Assembly: GCF_010500895.1 (NCBI RefSeq)
Contig: NZ_JAAAWO010000007.1
Span: forward strand, 124,001-188,000
Direction: 5' to 3'
Length of the DNA: 64,000 bases
Origin: Alteromonas genovensis
Lineage (GTDB): Bacteria; Pseudomonadota; Gammaproteobacteria; Enterobacterales; Alteromonadaceae
The translations under genes and the position numbers were made by a program. The notes under the pieces were generated by a model. That model did no database searches and was not told the DNA's origin. It worked only from the letters and a program-made list of their open reading frames with translations. Numbering within the stretch: the first letter of the stretch is position 1; the number at the start of each line of letters is the position of its first letter. Shown here piece after piece: positions 35,615 through 44,238 of the stretch.

Positions 35615-36610
35615 ATGACAACATTTCAAGCATTGCTCGTAGAGAAATCTGAAGATAAAACCTTTTCACGTTCTGTGGTTGAGCGACATGTGGATGAACT
35701 TCCTGAAGGGGCGCTTCTTGTAAAAGTAAAATACTCCTCGCTTAACTATAAAGATGCGCTTTCTGCTTCAGGCAATCCTGGCGTAAGCCGAAACTTTCCT
35801 CACACCCCAGGCATTGATGCAGCAGGCACTGTTGTGTCTTGCGATGATAACGCGTTTAACGAAGGTGATGATGTCATCATAACGGGCTACGATCTGGGTA
35901 TGAATACTTCTGGAGGGTTTGCAGAATATATCCGAATTCCTTCGTCATGGGCGGTTGCCAAACCAGACGGCCTGTCGTTAAAAGAAGCCATGGTTTTAGG
36001 CACTGCAGGCTTTACCGCAGGATTGTCTGTACAAGGGTTAGTTGAAAACAATGTAACGCCAGAAGACGGCGAAATACTTGTCACGGGTGCAACAGGAGGC
36101 GTTGGAAGCGTCGCCGTGGCATTGCTCGCCCAAGCAGGGTTTAGCGTTGTAGGCTGCACGGGTAAAGACTCACAGGCCGACTTCCTTATGTCTTTAGGCG
36201 CTTCCCGCGTAATAAATCGCGATAGCTTGCTAGAGAATAAAGAACGCCCAATGCTTAAAGAGCAATACGCTGGTGTGGTGGACACAGTCGGCGGTGAGTT
36301 TCTTGCTCAGGCAATAAAGTCGACTCAATACGGTGGTGTGGTTACCTGTTGCGGGCTTACCGCTTCAGCTCAGCTTGATGTAAGTGTATTCCCCTTTATA
36401 TTACGGGGAGTGTCATTGCTAGGCATAGACTCAGTACAGTGCCCCGTGCCACCTCGAGTAAAGCTATGGGATAAGCTTGCCGGTGATTGGAAACTTAATC
36501 AACTTGAAGCATTAACCACCGAGGTCGGTTTATCTCAGCTAGACGAAAAAATTGACGCTATTTTAAAAGGTCAGTTGTCTGGTCGTACACTGGTAAATTT
36601 AGACCTATAG
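35615..36610 (+). CDS. acuI: AcuI/YhdH-type NADPH-dependent acrylyl-CoA or quinone reductase
   Basis: A medium-chain dehydrogenase/reductase of 331 residues without structural zinc. It has YSSLNYKDALSASGNPGVSR, HTPGIDAAGTVVSCDD and GFTAGLSVQGL, and the nucleotide loop is VTGATGGVGSVAVALLAQAGF. The length and these segments match E. coli YhdH (324), which reduces acrylyl-CoA to propionyl-CoA. In marine bacteria AcuI detoxifies acrylate made from DMSP, but no DMSP lyase lies nearby, so substrate stays open. A divergent HxlR regulator suggests induction by an electrophile. Confidence 0.88.
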   Translation: MTTFQALLVEKSEDKTFSRSVVERHVDELPEGALLVKVKYSSLNYKDALSASGNPGVSRNFPHTPGIDAAGTVVSCDDNAFNEGDDVIITGYDLGMNTSGGFAEYIRIPSSWAVAKPDGLSLKEAMVLGTAGFTAGLSVQGLVENNVTPEDGEILVTGATGGVGSVAVALLAQAGFSVVGCTGKDSQADFLMSLGASRVINRDSLLENKERPMLKEQYAGVVDTVGGEFLAQAIKSTQYGGVVTCCGLTASAQLDVSVFPFILRGVSLLGIDSVQCPVPPRVKLWDKLAGDWKLNQLEALTTEVGLSQLDEKIDAILKGQLSGRTLVNLDL

Positions 36611-36662
36611 CCAAGGCTTGTCCCTAACCGACTTATGCACTTTTTTTCGAGCTTGGACTTGT

Positions 36663-36730
36663 CAAGCGAGACAGTCTCAAGCTTGAGACTCTTAAGCTTA
36701 AAACTGTCAGATTTGAGACTGTCTCACTTG
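36663..36730. repeat. Long inverted repeat with a competing internal palindrome
   Basis: CAAGCGAGACAGTCTCAA (36663-36680) and TTGAGACTGTCTCACTTG (36713-36730) are inverted copies with one mismatch that still allows G-U pairing. Inside, AGTCTCAAGCTTGAGACT (36673-36690) is a perfect 18-base palindrome sharing the 3' part of the left arm. The two folds exclude each other. Confidence 0.85.
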
Positions 36731-36860
36731 AGCGTAAAAAGCTCTGAGCATGACCAGTCTATGTCTGCTGATTTGGCCCTACTGGTTTAGGTGTGTTGAT
36801 TTAGGGCTAGTAGAGTAAATCAATAGTGTAAAAGGCAAAGGGTGCAAAAGGCGAAAGTGC

Positions 36861-36896
36861 AAAAGTGCAAAAGACAGGAGTCTAATGCACTTTTTT
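36861..36896. terminator. Bidirectional terminator between acuI and the hybrid kinase
   Basis: AAAGTGCA pairs with TGCACTTT, and inside it AGAC pairs with GTCT. TTTTTT follows on the plus strand, and A-rich DNA before the stem gives a T run on the minus strand. It can serve both convergent genes. Confidence 0.75.
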
Positions 36897-36957
36897 AAGA
36901 TGTGAGTTATTTAAAGGCCTACAGCAGAAAATAGTAGCTGTGACGCTTACAGGCAAA

Positions 36958-39387
36958 CTATCGACTGTATTGCTTTAACATGCCAAACAGTTGATTCATG
37001 TCTATTGGTTTGCCTAAATGACTGTCGAACCCTTCCTCTAAATAATAGGCTACGTCTTCAGGCATTACATTAGCGGTAAGCGCAATAACAGGAATATGCT
37101 TTTTCATTGCGCTTATTTGTCTATGGGCTTCCACACCATCCATTTCCGGCATATGTATATCCATTAGAATGAGGTCAAAGTCTTCTTCTTGTAACGCATC
37201 AACCGCTTGCTTGCCGTTATCCACCATGGTTATTGCAGCCATCGTATCTTCTAGCATGGTTTGAATAACCACTTGGTTAATAGCATTGTCCTCAGCAATC
37301 AGTATCTTTTTGTTAGACATTAATGGGGCAGACAGTGACTTTTTAGCCCTAGTTTGCGTATCAACTTGTGTTGGCTCAAGTGGCAAAAACACGGTTATTG
37401 TTGTGCCAGTACCTTCAATACTGTTGAGCTTAATATCTCCATTCATCAAGTCTATTAAGCTTAATGTGATAGCCATGCCCAGTCCTGTACCACCATAACG
37501 CCGAGTGGTGCTGGTATCGGCTTGAGCAAAACGTTCGAATATGCGCTGTTGGGCTTCTTTGCTCATGCCTATGCCAGAGTCGATAACTTTTATGGCTATC
37601 ATTTGTTTGCCCTTGTGTTCGCAATTGGCAACTTTTATTCTCACAGAGCCCTTGCTGGTAAACTTCACAGCATTCGAAACAAGGTTCAAGAGTATTTGTT
37701 TTACCCTAACAATGTCACCAATCCAGCCATCTTCAAAATTATCATCTATATCGACAGAATAGGCCACGCCCTTGCTGCTTAGCATTTCATCCATGTCGTA
37801 TTTAACAGCACTAAGTACCTCTAATAACGAAAATGGCGCAAGCTCAATACTGAGTTTATTCGACTCAATTTTTGAATAGTCGAGAATATCGTTAATAATG
37901 GTGAGCAAACTTTGTGCTGAGAATGCGGAGTTATCGAGAATCGTACGAAGGTTTCCTTGGATATCTGAGTTTCTCAACAACTGAAGACCACCAAGAATGG
38001 CATTCATAGGCGTACGTATTTCATGGCTCATATTCGCAAGAAAATCACTTTTCGCTGTTGCTGCTGCCTCTGCTCGCAGCTTTTCTTGCTCAAGCACCTT
38101 CATAGTCTCGACTTTATCGGTAATATCGTAGTTAACACCAATGGCTTTTACTGGCTTCCCTGCGTCATTGCGAAGAATAATAGCGTTGGCCTTGAGGTGT
38201 TTAATCTTACCGTTTGGCACTACCACACGAAACTGAGTATCAAATTTAACATCGTTTTCTATTGAATAATCGAGCAGTGCTCTTACATCGTCAATGTCAT
38301 CCGGGTGTATGGTGTTTTCCCATGCTTCAAATGCACCGGTAAACTGCTCTTCGGACACACCGTAAAGCAAGTACATCCACTTATCCCAAAGCAGCTCTTC
38401 GGTAATGAGGTCGAACTCCCACACTCCCATACCAAGAGCATCGTTAGCGACCTGTAGCCGTATTGATTCTGCGACCGCCCGTTCACGAACTTTTTGTTTC
38501 TGTGCCTCTATCTGCTTTTGCGGCGTTATATCTTGAAAAACGCCGAATAGCCCTGTGCACTCACCACTATCAAATTGAGGTCGTCCTTGAGCCCTTACCC
38601 AAATATTTCGCCCGGTTGCAGTGACAAGTTCAAGCTCTAGGTTCCAAGACTTACCCTCGCTGATCCCTGCCTCTACCGCCTCAGTTATTAGCCTTTGGCT
38701 TTCTCCTGGCTTATAAAAATTGATGCCTTCTTCTAGATTTGGTTCATAGTCGAGCGGCACCTCATGAATGCGTTTTGTTTGGTCGCTCCAAACTACCTTA
38801 CTTGTTTGTAAATTGACTTCCCACGTGCCGATATTGGCGGTTTTTTCGAGTTCATCCAGTAACGTGGCCTGCTTTTGAAAAGCGAGCTTCTGCTTTTTCT
38901 CATACTCTGTTCGCGCCTGTTCCTGTTCTTTGATGTCGGAAACATCCGTCTGCGCACCAAGCATTCGAATAGGTTTACCTTCACTGTTTCTTATCGCAAC
39001 GCCACGACAGCGAACCCAAATAGTGTGTCCCGATTTATGGGTGTATCTCATGACCTGCTCGAAGGTTGAGTCCTTATCGGCATAATGACTTTCTAAATTT
39101 TGAAGGGCTACTTTAACGTCGTCTTTATTGACAATATTTTGCCACTCGGACTTAAGGTGTTGTTTACTGGTAGGGTCGTAACCGAGTATTTTCCAGAAGG
39201 TGGGACTCATCCAGCCTTTTTCAGGATTTTCCAGATCCCAAAACCAAACCCCATCAAGAGCAGAACTCTCAATGAAATTAAACAAGCGGTCATCACTTTT
39301 TAATAAATCTTTTAATTCAGTGAAGAGGTAATGATCACTACCAATATTAGTTAAGGCCAAACTCTTCTCACTCATTAGGAGGAACAT
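36958..39387 (-). CDS. Hybrid sensor histidine kinase with three PAS domains and a receiver
   Basis: An 809-residue cytoplasmic protein with no membrane segment. Domains in order: three PAS/PAC units (about 35-155, 180-290 and 310-430, the first ending RMLGAQTDVSDIKEQEQ), a HisKA helix with His455 in FLANMSHEIRTPMNA, and an ATPase domain (LLNLVSNAVKFTSKG, DSGIGMSKEAQQRIFERF, YGGTGLGMAI). The receiver (about 694-805) has the phosphate-accepting Asp743 in LMDIHMPEMDG and Lys793 in GKPID. No output regulator or HPt gene is adjacent. ATG at 39387 or 39375 may be the start; neither has a recognisable Shine-Dalgarno, and the messenger reads CCTCCT between them. The PAS signal is unknown. Confidence 0.93.
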   Translation of the reverse strand: MFLLMSEKSLALTNIGSDHYLFTELKDLLKSDDRLFNFIESSALDGVWFWDLENPEKGWMSPTFWKILGYDPTSKQHLKSEWQNIVNKDDVKVALQNLESHYADKDSTFEQVMRYTHKSGHTIWVRCRGVAIRNSEGKPIRMLGAQTDVSDIKEQEQARTEYEKKQKLAFQKQATLLDELEKTANIGTWEVNLQTSKVVWSDQTKRIHEVPLDYEPNLEEGINFYKPGESQRLITEAVEAGISEGKSWNLELELVTATGRNIWVRAQGRPQFDSGECTGLFGVFQDITPQKQIEAQKQKVRERAVAESIRLQVANDALGMGVWEFDLITEELLWDKWMYLLYGVSEEQFTGAFEAWENTIHPDDIDDVRALLDYSIENDVKFDTQFRVVVPNGKIKHLKANAIILRNDAGKPVKAIGVNYDITDKVETMKVLEQEKLRAEAAATAKSDFLANMSHEIRTPMNAILGGLQLLRNSDIQGNLRTILDNSAFSAQSLLTIINDILDYSKIESNKLSIELAPFSLLEVLSAVKYDMDEMLSSKGVAYSVDIDDNFEDGWIGDIVRVKQILLNLVSNAVKFTSKGSVRIKVANCEHKGKQMIAIKVIDSGIGMSKEAQQRIFERFAQADTSTTRRYGGTGLGMAITLSLIDLMNGDIKLNSIEGTGTTITVFLPLEPTQVDTQTRAKKSLSAPLMSNKKILIAEDNAINQVVIQTMLEDTMAAITMVDNGKQAVDALQEEDFDLILMDIHMPEMDGVEAHRQISAMKKHIPVIALTANVMPEDVAYYLEEGFDSHLGKPIDMNQLFGMLKQYSR

Positions 39388-39644
39388 TTACAGAGGGTTG
39401 TAAACGTTATAGTAAAACCAGCATAGCAGTAATATCAGGCTAAATAGAACTTGTAATAACATCTATTTATACTGATTTAAGGAGGGATAGATTAAAAAAT
39501 AGTGTTTATACGTTTCAGCAAGGTGATATCGTCACGTGTAACAGCTGCACTTGCTATGCTTGTTATTAATCACCGAGATGATTTTTCTCTTCAAATAGGC
39601 TTCCTTCCAGTAATGCTGCATTAATGAAACACACGACGAACACG
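39388..39644. other. Intergenic region between hybrid kinase and alcohol dehydrogenase homologue
   Basis: AT-rich DNA upstream of the kinase. It contains AAGGAGGGATAG at 39480-39491, which looks like a strong ribosome binding site on the plus strand but is followed only by a very short frame ending in TAG. No gene or known operator was seen. Confidence 0.4.
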
Positions 39645-39670
39645 AAAAAGGGCGTATAAACGCCCTTCTT
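39645..39670 (-). terminator. Terminator after the zinc-type alcohol dehydrogenase homologue
   Basis: On the minus strand AAGGGCGT-TTAT-ACGCCCTT is followed by TTTCG. It lies about 25 bases after the stop codon. Confidence 0.85.
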
Positions 39671-39692
39671 GTCACTTAGTGATAGGTATTTT

Positions 39693-40709
39693 TTAAAAAC
39701 CTTCTAGCACGAGTTTACCGACAGCGGTTCCGGCCTCAAGCTGCTTGTGCGCAGTAATAAGGTTTTCGGCATTTATTTTCCCTAAATGCTTACCCACTGT
39801 GGTTTTGATTTTTTTACTATCAACCAAATCGGCGACATGTTTTAGCAGACGGTGCTGTTCAATCATATCGTCGGTTTTAAACATGGAGCGAGTGAACATA
39901 AACTCCCAATGCAGCGACAAACTTTTTTGCTTAAGCTTCGATACATCAATACTTTCAGGGTCGTCAATTAACGCTAGCCTGCCTCTTGGTTTCATTACCT
40001 CAACGAACATCTCTATATTGGCTTCGGAATTAGTTAAGCTGGCAACGTGAGTTACCTGCCCTACATCAAGTGCCTTTATTTGCTCGGCCATAGGTTTACT
40101 GTGGTCGATAACATGATCAGCGCCAAGGGACTTAACCCACGATTTCGTCTCATCTCGAGACGCTGTGGCGATAACTGTAGCGCCAGTTAGCACCTTCAGT
40201 AGCTGCAGCATAATAGAGCCTACTCCGCCTGCGGCGCCAACCACGAGCACCACTTCATCACTTTTTTCTTGTTGCTGTTTTAGCAGCAGGTGATCAAAGA
40301 GTAATTCGTAAGCCGTGATGGTAGTCAGCGGCAGCGCTGCCGCCTCGCTATCAGAGAGCGACTTTGGCGCTATTGCTACAATACGCTCATCAACCAATTG
40401 ATACTCTGCGTTGGTGCCTTGACGAGTAAGGTCTCCCGCGTAATACACGCGGTCGCCCACCGCGAATGCCGTGACATCGCTTCCTACTTCTTCCACTACG
40501 CCAACGGCATCCCAACCAAGTATTTTTGGTTGTCCTTGTGGCTCAACCCGTTGCCTAATTTTGCAATCTACTGGGTTAACGGCGATGGCACTAATTTTTA
40601 CAAGTAAATCGGTGCCTGTTGCACTGGGCTTTTCAACTTCGATATCTTCTAACGCATTTTCATCAACTATCGCCAACGAGCGAGTGTAGCCTACGGCCTT
40701 CATTGTCAA
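39693..40709 (-). CDS. Zinc-binding alcohol dehydrogenase family protein (MDR superfamily)
   Basis: A 338-residue medium-chain reductase: ISAIAVNPVDCKIRQR, KILGWDAVGVVEEVGSDVTAFAVGDRVYYAG, LPLTTITAYELLFDHL, the NAD(P)H loop VVGAAGGVGSIMLQLLK and ATASRDETKSWVKSLGADHVIDH. Despite the family name, the zinc-ligand residues are not evident (the catalytic His is absent from the GWDAVG segment), so it is likely a quinone- or enone-reductase type. The starts MTMKAV at 40709 or MKAV two codons later are equivalent. It is separated by 9 bases from the upstream carboxypeptidase and probably co-transcribed with it. Confidence 0.85.
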   Translation of the reverse strand: MTMKAVGYTRSLAIVDENALEDIEVEKPSATGTDLLVKISAIAVNPVDCKIRQRVEPQGQPKILGWDAVGVVEEVGSDVTAFAVGDRVYYAGDLTRQGTNAEYQLVDERIVAIAPKSLSDSEAAALPLTTITAYELLFDHLLLKQQQEKSDEVVLVVGAAGGVGSIMLQLLKVLTGATVIATASRDETKSWVKSLGADHVIDHSKPMAEQIKALDVGQVTHVASLTNSEANIEMFVEVMKPRGRLALIDDPESIDVSKLKQKSLSLHWEFMFTRSMFKTDDMIEQHRLLKHVADLVDSKKIKTTVGKHLGKINAENLITAHKQLEAGTAVGKLVLEGF

Positions 40710-40718
40710 CCCCTTTAA

Positions 40719-42266
40719 TTAACGTTTATACATAGCAGGCATACCTTCACCAGGCGTGCTGTTTTTAATGAACTCGCGTAAATCTTGATTCGATGATTTC
40801 AAGTCGTCACGACGAAGATACATCATATGCCCGCTTCTGTAGCCTTTAAAGCTTAATCGGTCTTTCATTGCACCGCTGTGATCTAGCTGCCACATGGTGT
40901 ATTTGGCATCAAAATAATTGGTTGCACCATCGTAATAACCAGCTTGGATCATGACATTTAAATAGGGGTTTTGAGCCATCGCTAGGCGCAAATTGCTTCC
41001 CGTATTGTTATTGCTTCTGTCCCACGGACGAACGGGACCAAACATGTTGTATTTAATGTCGGTTTTATACGCTAGCTCTTCGCGGAGATAGTAGTTAATG
41101 GCAGGCGTAAACGAGTGTAGCCAAGAGGTAAGCTCGGCCCAGTAGTCTGGTCTATCACCACTTTGCTTAGCATCAATACCTAAATAACGACTGTCTAGTC
41201 TGCCAAGGGTTTTGCCTTCATCGCGCAGCAGCTCTTTCCAGAAAAACGCGGTACTGACATCTAAATTGTTCTGCGAAACAGCGTCTTCACTCAACCCAGA
41301 GTAACGAGCCATTTTTGCCAACACTTTGCGTTTTTCTTCTGGCTCGATGAAGCCGCCTTTCGCTAATGCCGGTATTAGCTCGTTAATAGTAAAGTCTTCT
41401 ACCTCTGGCAGTAATTCAAGCAGGTCCTTGCTTTGAAGCTCTGAATCTAGCTTATTGTGGTACCACGCTGCCGCAGCAAAGTAAGGTAAGCGGTTAGCCG
41501 CTTTTACCGGGCCATTACGCTCAATACCAATATCGGTTGGAGAAACTAAAATAACGCCATTTAAATACATCCACTGACGATTTTGTAATTCAAGGGCAAG
41601 GCCTGACACTCGCGTAGTACCGTAGCTTTCGCCGATGAGGTATTTAGGAGAGCGCCAGCGATTGTTTCTGGTAACAAAGGTATTTACCCAATCTGCAAGG
41701 TAGCTAATATCGGCATTAACGCCGAAAAACATTTTTTTCTGCTCTTCCTGTGACGGCATTTTGCCCTCGGCATTAGGCAACACTCTGCTATAGCCTGTAT
41801 TAACCGGGTTAACAAACACAATGTCAGCGGCATCTAATACTGAGTATGGGTTGGTTTGCACGCCGTAAGGCTGCACTGGATAGCCTTCGTCATCGATATT
41901 GAGAATACGAGGCCCTGTATACGCCACATGCATCCATACTGACGCAGAGCCAGGCCCGCCGTTAAATGAAATGATAAGGGGTCTTTTGGCATCATCTTTT
42001 ACATCGGTGCGCTTGTAGTAAGTGTAAAAAAGCGTTGCGACAGCTTCATCCTTACTATTCCATACGGGCTGGGTGCCAGTAGTGGCACTGTATTTAACCC
42101 GCTTGCCTAAAATTTTGGTCTCATGTTCGGTTACAACTTTACTGTCTATTTCGATAGCACGGTCGTGTTCTTGTGCAATAGCGTTAAACGTAAATAGTGA
42201 AAGAAACAGCAGACAATACGACGCTGCCGCTTTACGAGTGTTTGAGTAGGATATTGTCATTTTCAT
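40719..42266 (-). CDS. Secreted S10-family serine carboxypeptidase-like protein
   Basis: A 515-residue protein with a Sec signal peptide (YCLLFLSLFTFNAIA, cleavage near residue 31). The alpha/beta-hydrolase core has the oxyanion segment ISFNGGPGSASVWMH, the nucleophile in LIGESYGTTRVSG, an aspartate in AGYYDGATNYFDA and the histidine in GYRSGHMMYLR. These are the S10 triad elements. It would trim C-terminal residues from peptides in the periplasm. Such bacterial S10 proteins are frequent in Alteromonadales and Xanthomonadales; substrate is unknown. Confidence 0.9.
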   Translation of the reverse strand: MKMTISYSNTRKAAASYCLLFLSLFTFNAIAQEHDRAIEIDSKVVTEHETKILGKRVKYSATTGTQPVWNSKDEAVATLFYTYYKRTDVKDDAKRPLIISFNGGPGSASVWMHVAYTGPRILNIDDEGYPVQPYGVQTNPYSVLDAADIVFVNPVNTGYSRVLPNAEGKMPSQEEQKKMFFGVNADISYLADWVNTFVTRNNRWRSPKYLIGESYGTTRVSGLALELQNRQWMYLNGVILVSPTDIGIERNGPVKAANRLPYFAAAAWYHNKLDSELQSKDLLELLPEVEDFTINELIPALAKGGFIEPEEKRKVLAKMARYSGLSEDAVSQNNLDVSTAFFWKELLRDEGKTLGRLDSRYLGIDAKQSGDRPDYWAELTSWLHSFTPAINYYLREELAYKTDIKYNMFGPVRPWDRSNNNTGSNLRLAMAQNPYLNVMIQAGYYDGATNYFDAKYTMWQLDHSGAMKDRLSFKGYRSGHMMYLRRDDLKSSNQDLREFIKNSTPGEGMPAMYKR

Positions 42267-42502
42267 ACACGCTTCTTTTTGTTTGGATTATTGACACAAC
42301 CACTATAACCCTAGTGGCTTATTCTCTCTAATTAGAACGATAAGTTAACGAAATTAGTCGATATACCTCTGTAGAGGCTTATTCACACATACGCTCGAAG
42401 ACAAAGCCTACAGAAAATTCGCAGAGAGATTTCGTAGGTTGAGTTCACGGAGAGAGTTGGCAAAGAGAGTGCAATTCCGCTAAGGGCGGTTAATCTGGGC
42501 GA

Positions 42503-43087
42503 TTAATTTTCTATCGCCTTTTCATTAACATGCTCAATAAGCTCAGGAAGAAACGAGAGAAACACACTCTCCAATTTAGCTTTATTGCTTGCAATATCAT
42601 CCACACTTTTATGAAAGTCATTTTTAAAGCGAATGCGTTTCGCTACCACTGTAATAGCCTTAGCAATTCCCTCTTCTCTTGCGTAATCGTCGAACCAGTT
42701 ATGAGTGATCATATGGCCAACGCTATGCTGCATTGTGCGTGGCATTTGCGGCAGCCGCGTTTCTAGCAGTTCAAATCGCTGAGAGCAAAATGATGAAAAT
42801 GGCTGGTCAGCAAAACGAGCCCAATGTTTAATTAACAGGTGATCAAAGTAGATATCAATAGCGACGGGAGCGTATCGACGCCTGCTTTGATGAAACAGTG
42901 TTTTCGCTTCTTTCACTAAGTCGTGTTGGTCAGTGAATTTATCCACTACATAATGATTCTCAAGCCCCCGCTGCACATACGGTGAAAAAGAAGTGACATC
43001 GACTCCTCGACGAAAGTCGCCTAGCAAATTACCAAATTGGGAATCTGCCGTTGGTTTAGCGAGAAAAAGATGAGCTAAATAATTCAT
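42503..43087 (-). CDS. acpH: Acyl carrier protein phosphodiesterase
   Basis: The 194 residues align with E. coli AcpH (193): MNYLAHLFLAKPTADSQFGNLLGDFRRG, HYVVDKFTDQHDLVKEAKTL, RRRYAPVAIDIYFDHLLIKHW. The aspartates and histidines in GDFRRG, VDKFTD and DIYFDHLL form the HD-type metal site. It removes the 4'-phosphopantetheine group from holo-ACP. A 236-base gap with only small hairpins separates it from the carboxypeptidase gene. Confidence 0.92.
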   Translation of the reverse strand: MNYLAHLFLAKPTADSQFGNLLGDFRRGVDVTSFSPYVQRGLENHYVVDKFTDQHDLVKEAKTLFHQSRRRYAPVAIDIYFDHLLIKHWARFADQPFSSFCSQRFELLETRLPQMPRTMQHSVGHMITHNWFDDYAREEGIAKAITVVAKRIRFKNDFHKSVDDIASNKAKLESVFLSFLPELIEHVNEKAIEN

Positions 43088-43267
43088 AATGTTGTTTGGT
43101 TCTTATTTCGGTTGTGTGTAACAGGGGCCATCAGGTAAAATTTGTAAACAATAGTCAGCAACGCTGCTAAGCAGTCAGCGCTTATGCTGTCAGTTCATGC
43201 ATCCAGCATTATTACAAGAATGCTAATCGTAACAGTTTTCACGTCATTTCATCAGGTAAGTACATTA

Positions 43268-44062
43268 ATGTCTGCAATATCATCTTCAGAAATATCTTCT
43301 CTCCTTGAGCCAGTAAATGCGTTTTTGCAATGTAATACACCAGACGCATGGTTAGATGAAGCAAAAAAAGAAGAGAACCTTCGTATGCTGCTTACCGACC
43401 ACTTAATTTGTGAGTTAAAAGCTGCCCAGAGCGCCATGTACTTGCTTCGCCGTTATGTAGCAGATGAAGAAACCAGTAAAGTACTTCTAGGTTGGCTTAA
43501 GCCTTATGAAGATTTTACGTATAGACACGTTGGCGACTGGCAGTCTCTAAACACAAAGCATTTGTCAAAGAGCGTGTTCAATGTCGATGGCTTAGACAGC
43601 GTTAAAAAAGACATGTTGGATAAAATGGTGATGTTGATTAAAGAAGAACTTCACCATTTTTATCAAGTGCTTGAGATAATGCATCGCCTTGGGTTTGAGT
43701 ATAAATCGGTAACATCTAGTCGCTACGCTAACGGACTACTTAAACACGTTCGCACTTACGAGCCAGAAAAGTTAGTAGATAAGCTTATTTGCGGCGCTTA
43801 CATTGAAGCCCGCTCCTGTGAGCGTTTTGCAAAACTTGCTCCACATGTGTCTGATGAACTCGGCAAGTTTTATGTGTCTTTATTACGTTCAGAAGCTCGT
43901 CATTTTGAGGACTATTTGACCCTTGCCGCGGCGATTTCGCCCGTGGACATTACCGAGCGGGTTTCACTTTTCGGCGATGTTGAAAAGCAGCTCATCAAAA
44001 CGCCAGATGAAGAGTTTAGGTTTCATAGCGGATTCCCTGCTATTGAAAGTTTAATGGCTTAA
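43268..44062 (+). CDS. miaE: tRNA 2-methylthio-N6-isopentenyladenosine hydroxylase
   Basis: A 264-residue diiron monooxygenase that hydroxylates the isopentenyl group at A37 of tRNAs reading U-starting codons. The ATG at 43268 (MSAISSSEISSLLEPV) fits the family; the frame is open from 43184 but the extra 28 codons have no family character. Iron ligands are in DHLICELKAAQSAMYLL, KEELHHFYQVLEIM, GAYIEARSCERFAKL and LRSEARHFEDYL (two E and ExxH sets). It is divergent from acpH. Confidence 0.94.
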   Translation: MSAISSSEISSLLEPVNAFLQCNTPDAWLDEAKKEENLRMLLTDHLICELKAAQSAMYLLRRYVADEETSKVLLGWLKPYEDFTYRHVGDWQSLNTKHLSKSVFNVDGLDSVKKDMLDKMVMLIKEELHHFYQVLEIMHRLGFEYKSVTSSRYANGLLKHVRTYEPEKLVDKLICGAYIEARSCERFAKLAPHVSDELGKFYVSLLRSEARHFEDYLTLAAAISPVDITERVSLFGDVEKQLIKTPDEEFRFHSGFPAIESLMA

Positions 44063-44100
44063 CTGCGCTCGTAAACTGGTTGCTCGAACTCATTTTATTT

Positions 44101-44142
44101 AAAAAAACGGGCCGCGTTTGAATTTAGCGCAGCCCGTTTTTT
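44101..44142. terminator. Terminator after miaE
   Basis: AAAAAACGGGC-CGCG pairs with CGC-A-GCCCGTTTTTT around TTTGAATTTA. It ends 100 bases before the stop of the convergent M48 gene and has T runs on both strands. Confidence 0.9.
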
Positions 44143-44238
44143 ATTGTTAAAAGCCTTAGAAACTTTTTGTGAAAGAAGAACTGAGTTAATTCTACACAGC
44201 TTTTACCTAGTAAGAATTTCCAACTCTATAATCACTAA

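Larger units (their letters stand above)
36611..36957. other. 347-base intergenic region with nested inverted repeats
   Basis: This gap between acuI and the hybrid kinase (convergent genes) holds a large imperfect hairpin (36663-36730), an overlapping alternative palindrome, four copies of GTGYAAAAG (36826, 36842, 36857, 36865) and a terminator (36861-36896). No open reading frame with coding character was seen. Confidence 0.7.

Noticed and set aside
39480..39500. AAGGAGGGATAG as a ribosome binding site of a small gene
   Set aside because: Only a very short frame follows before TAG, so no coding function is supported.
43184..43267. 28-codon N-terminal extension of miaE
   Set aside because: No family similarity; the ATG at 43268 starts the MiaE-type sequence.
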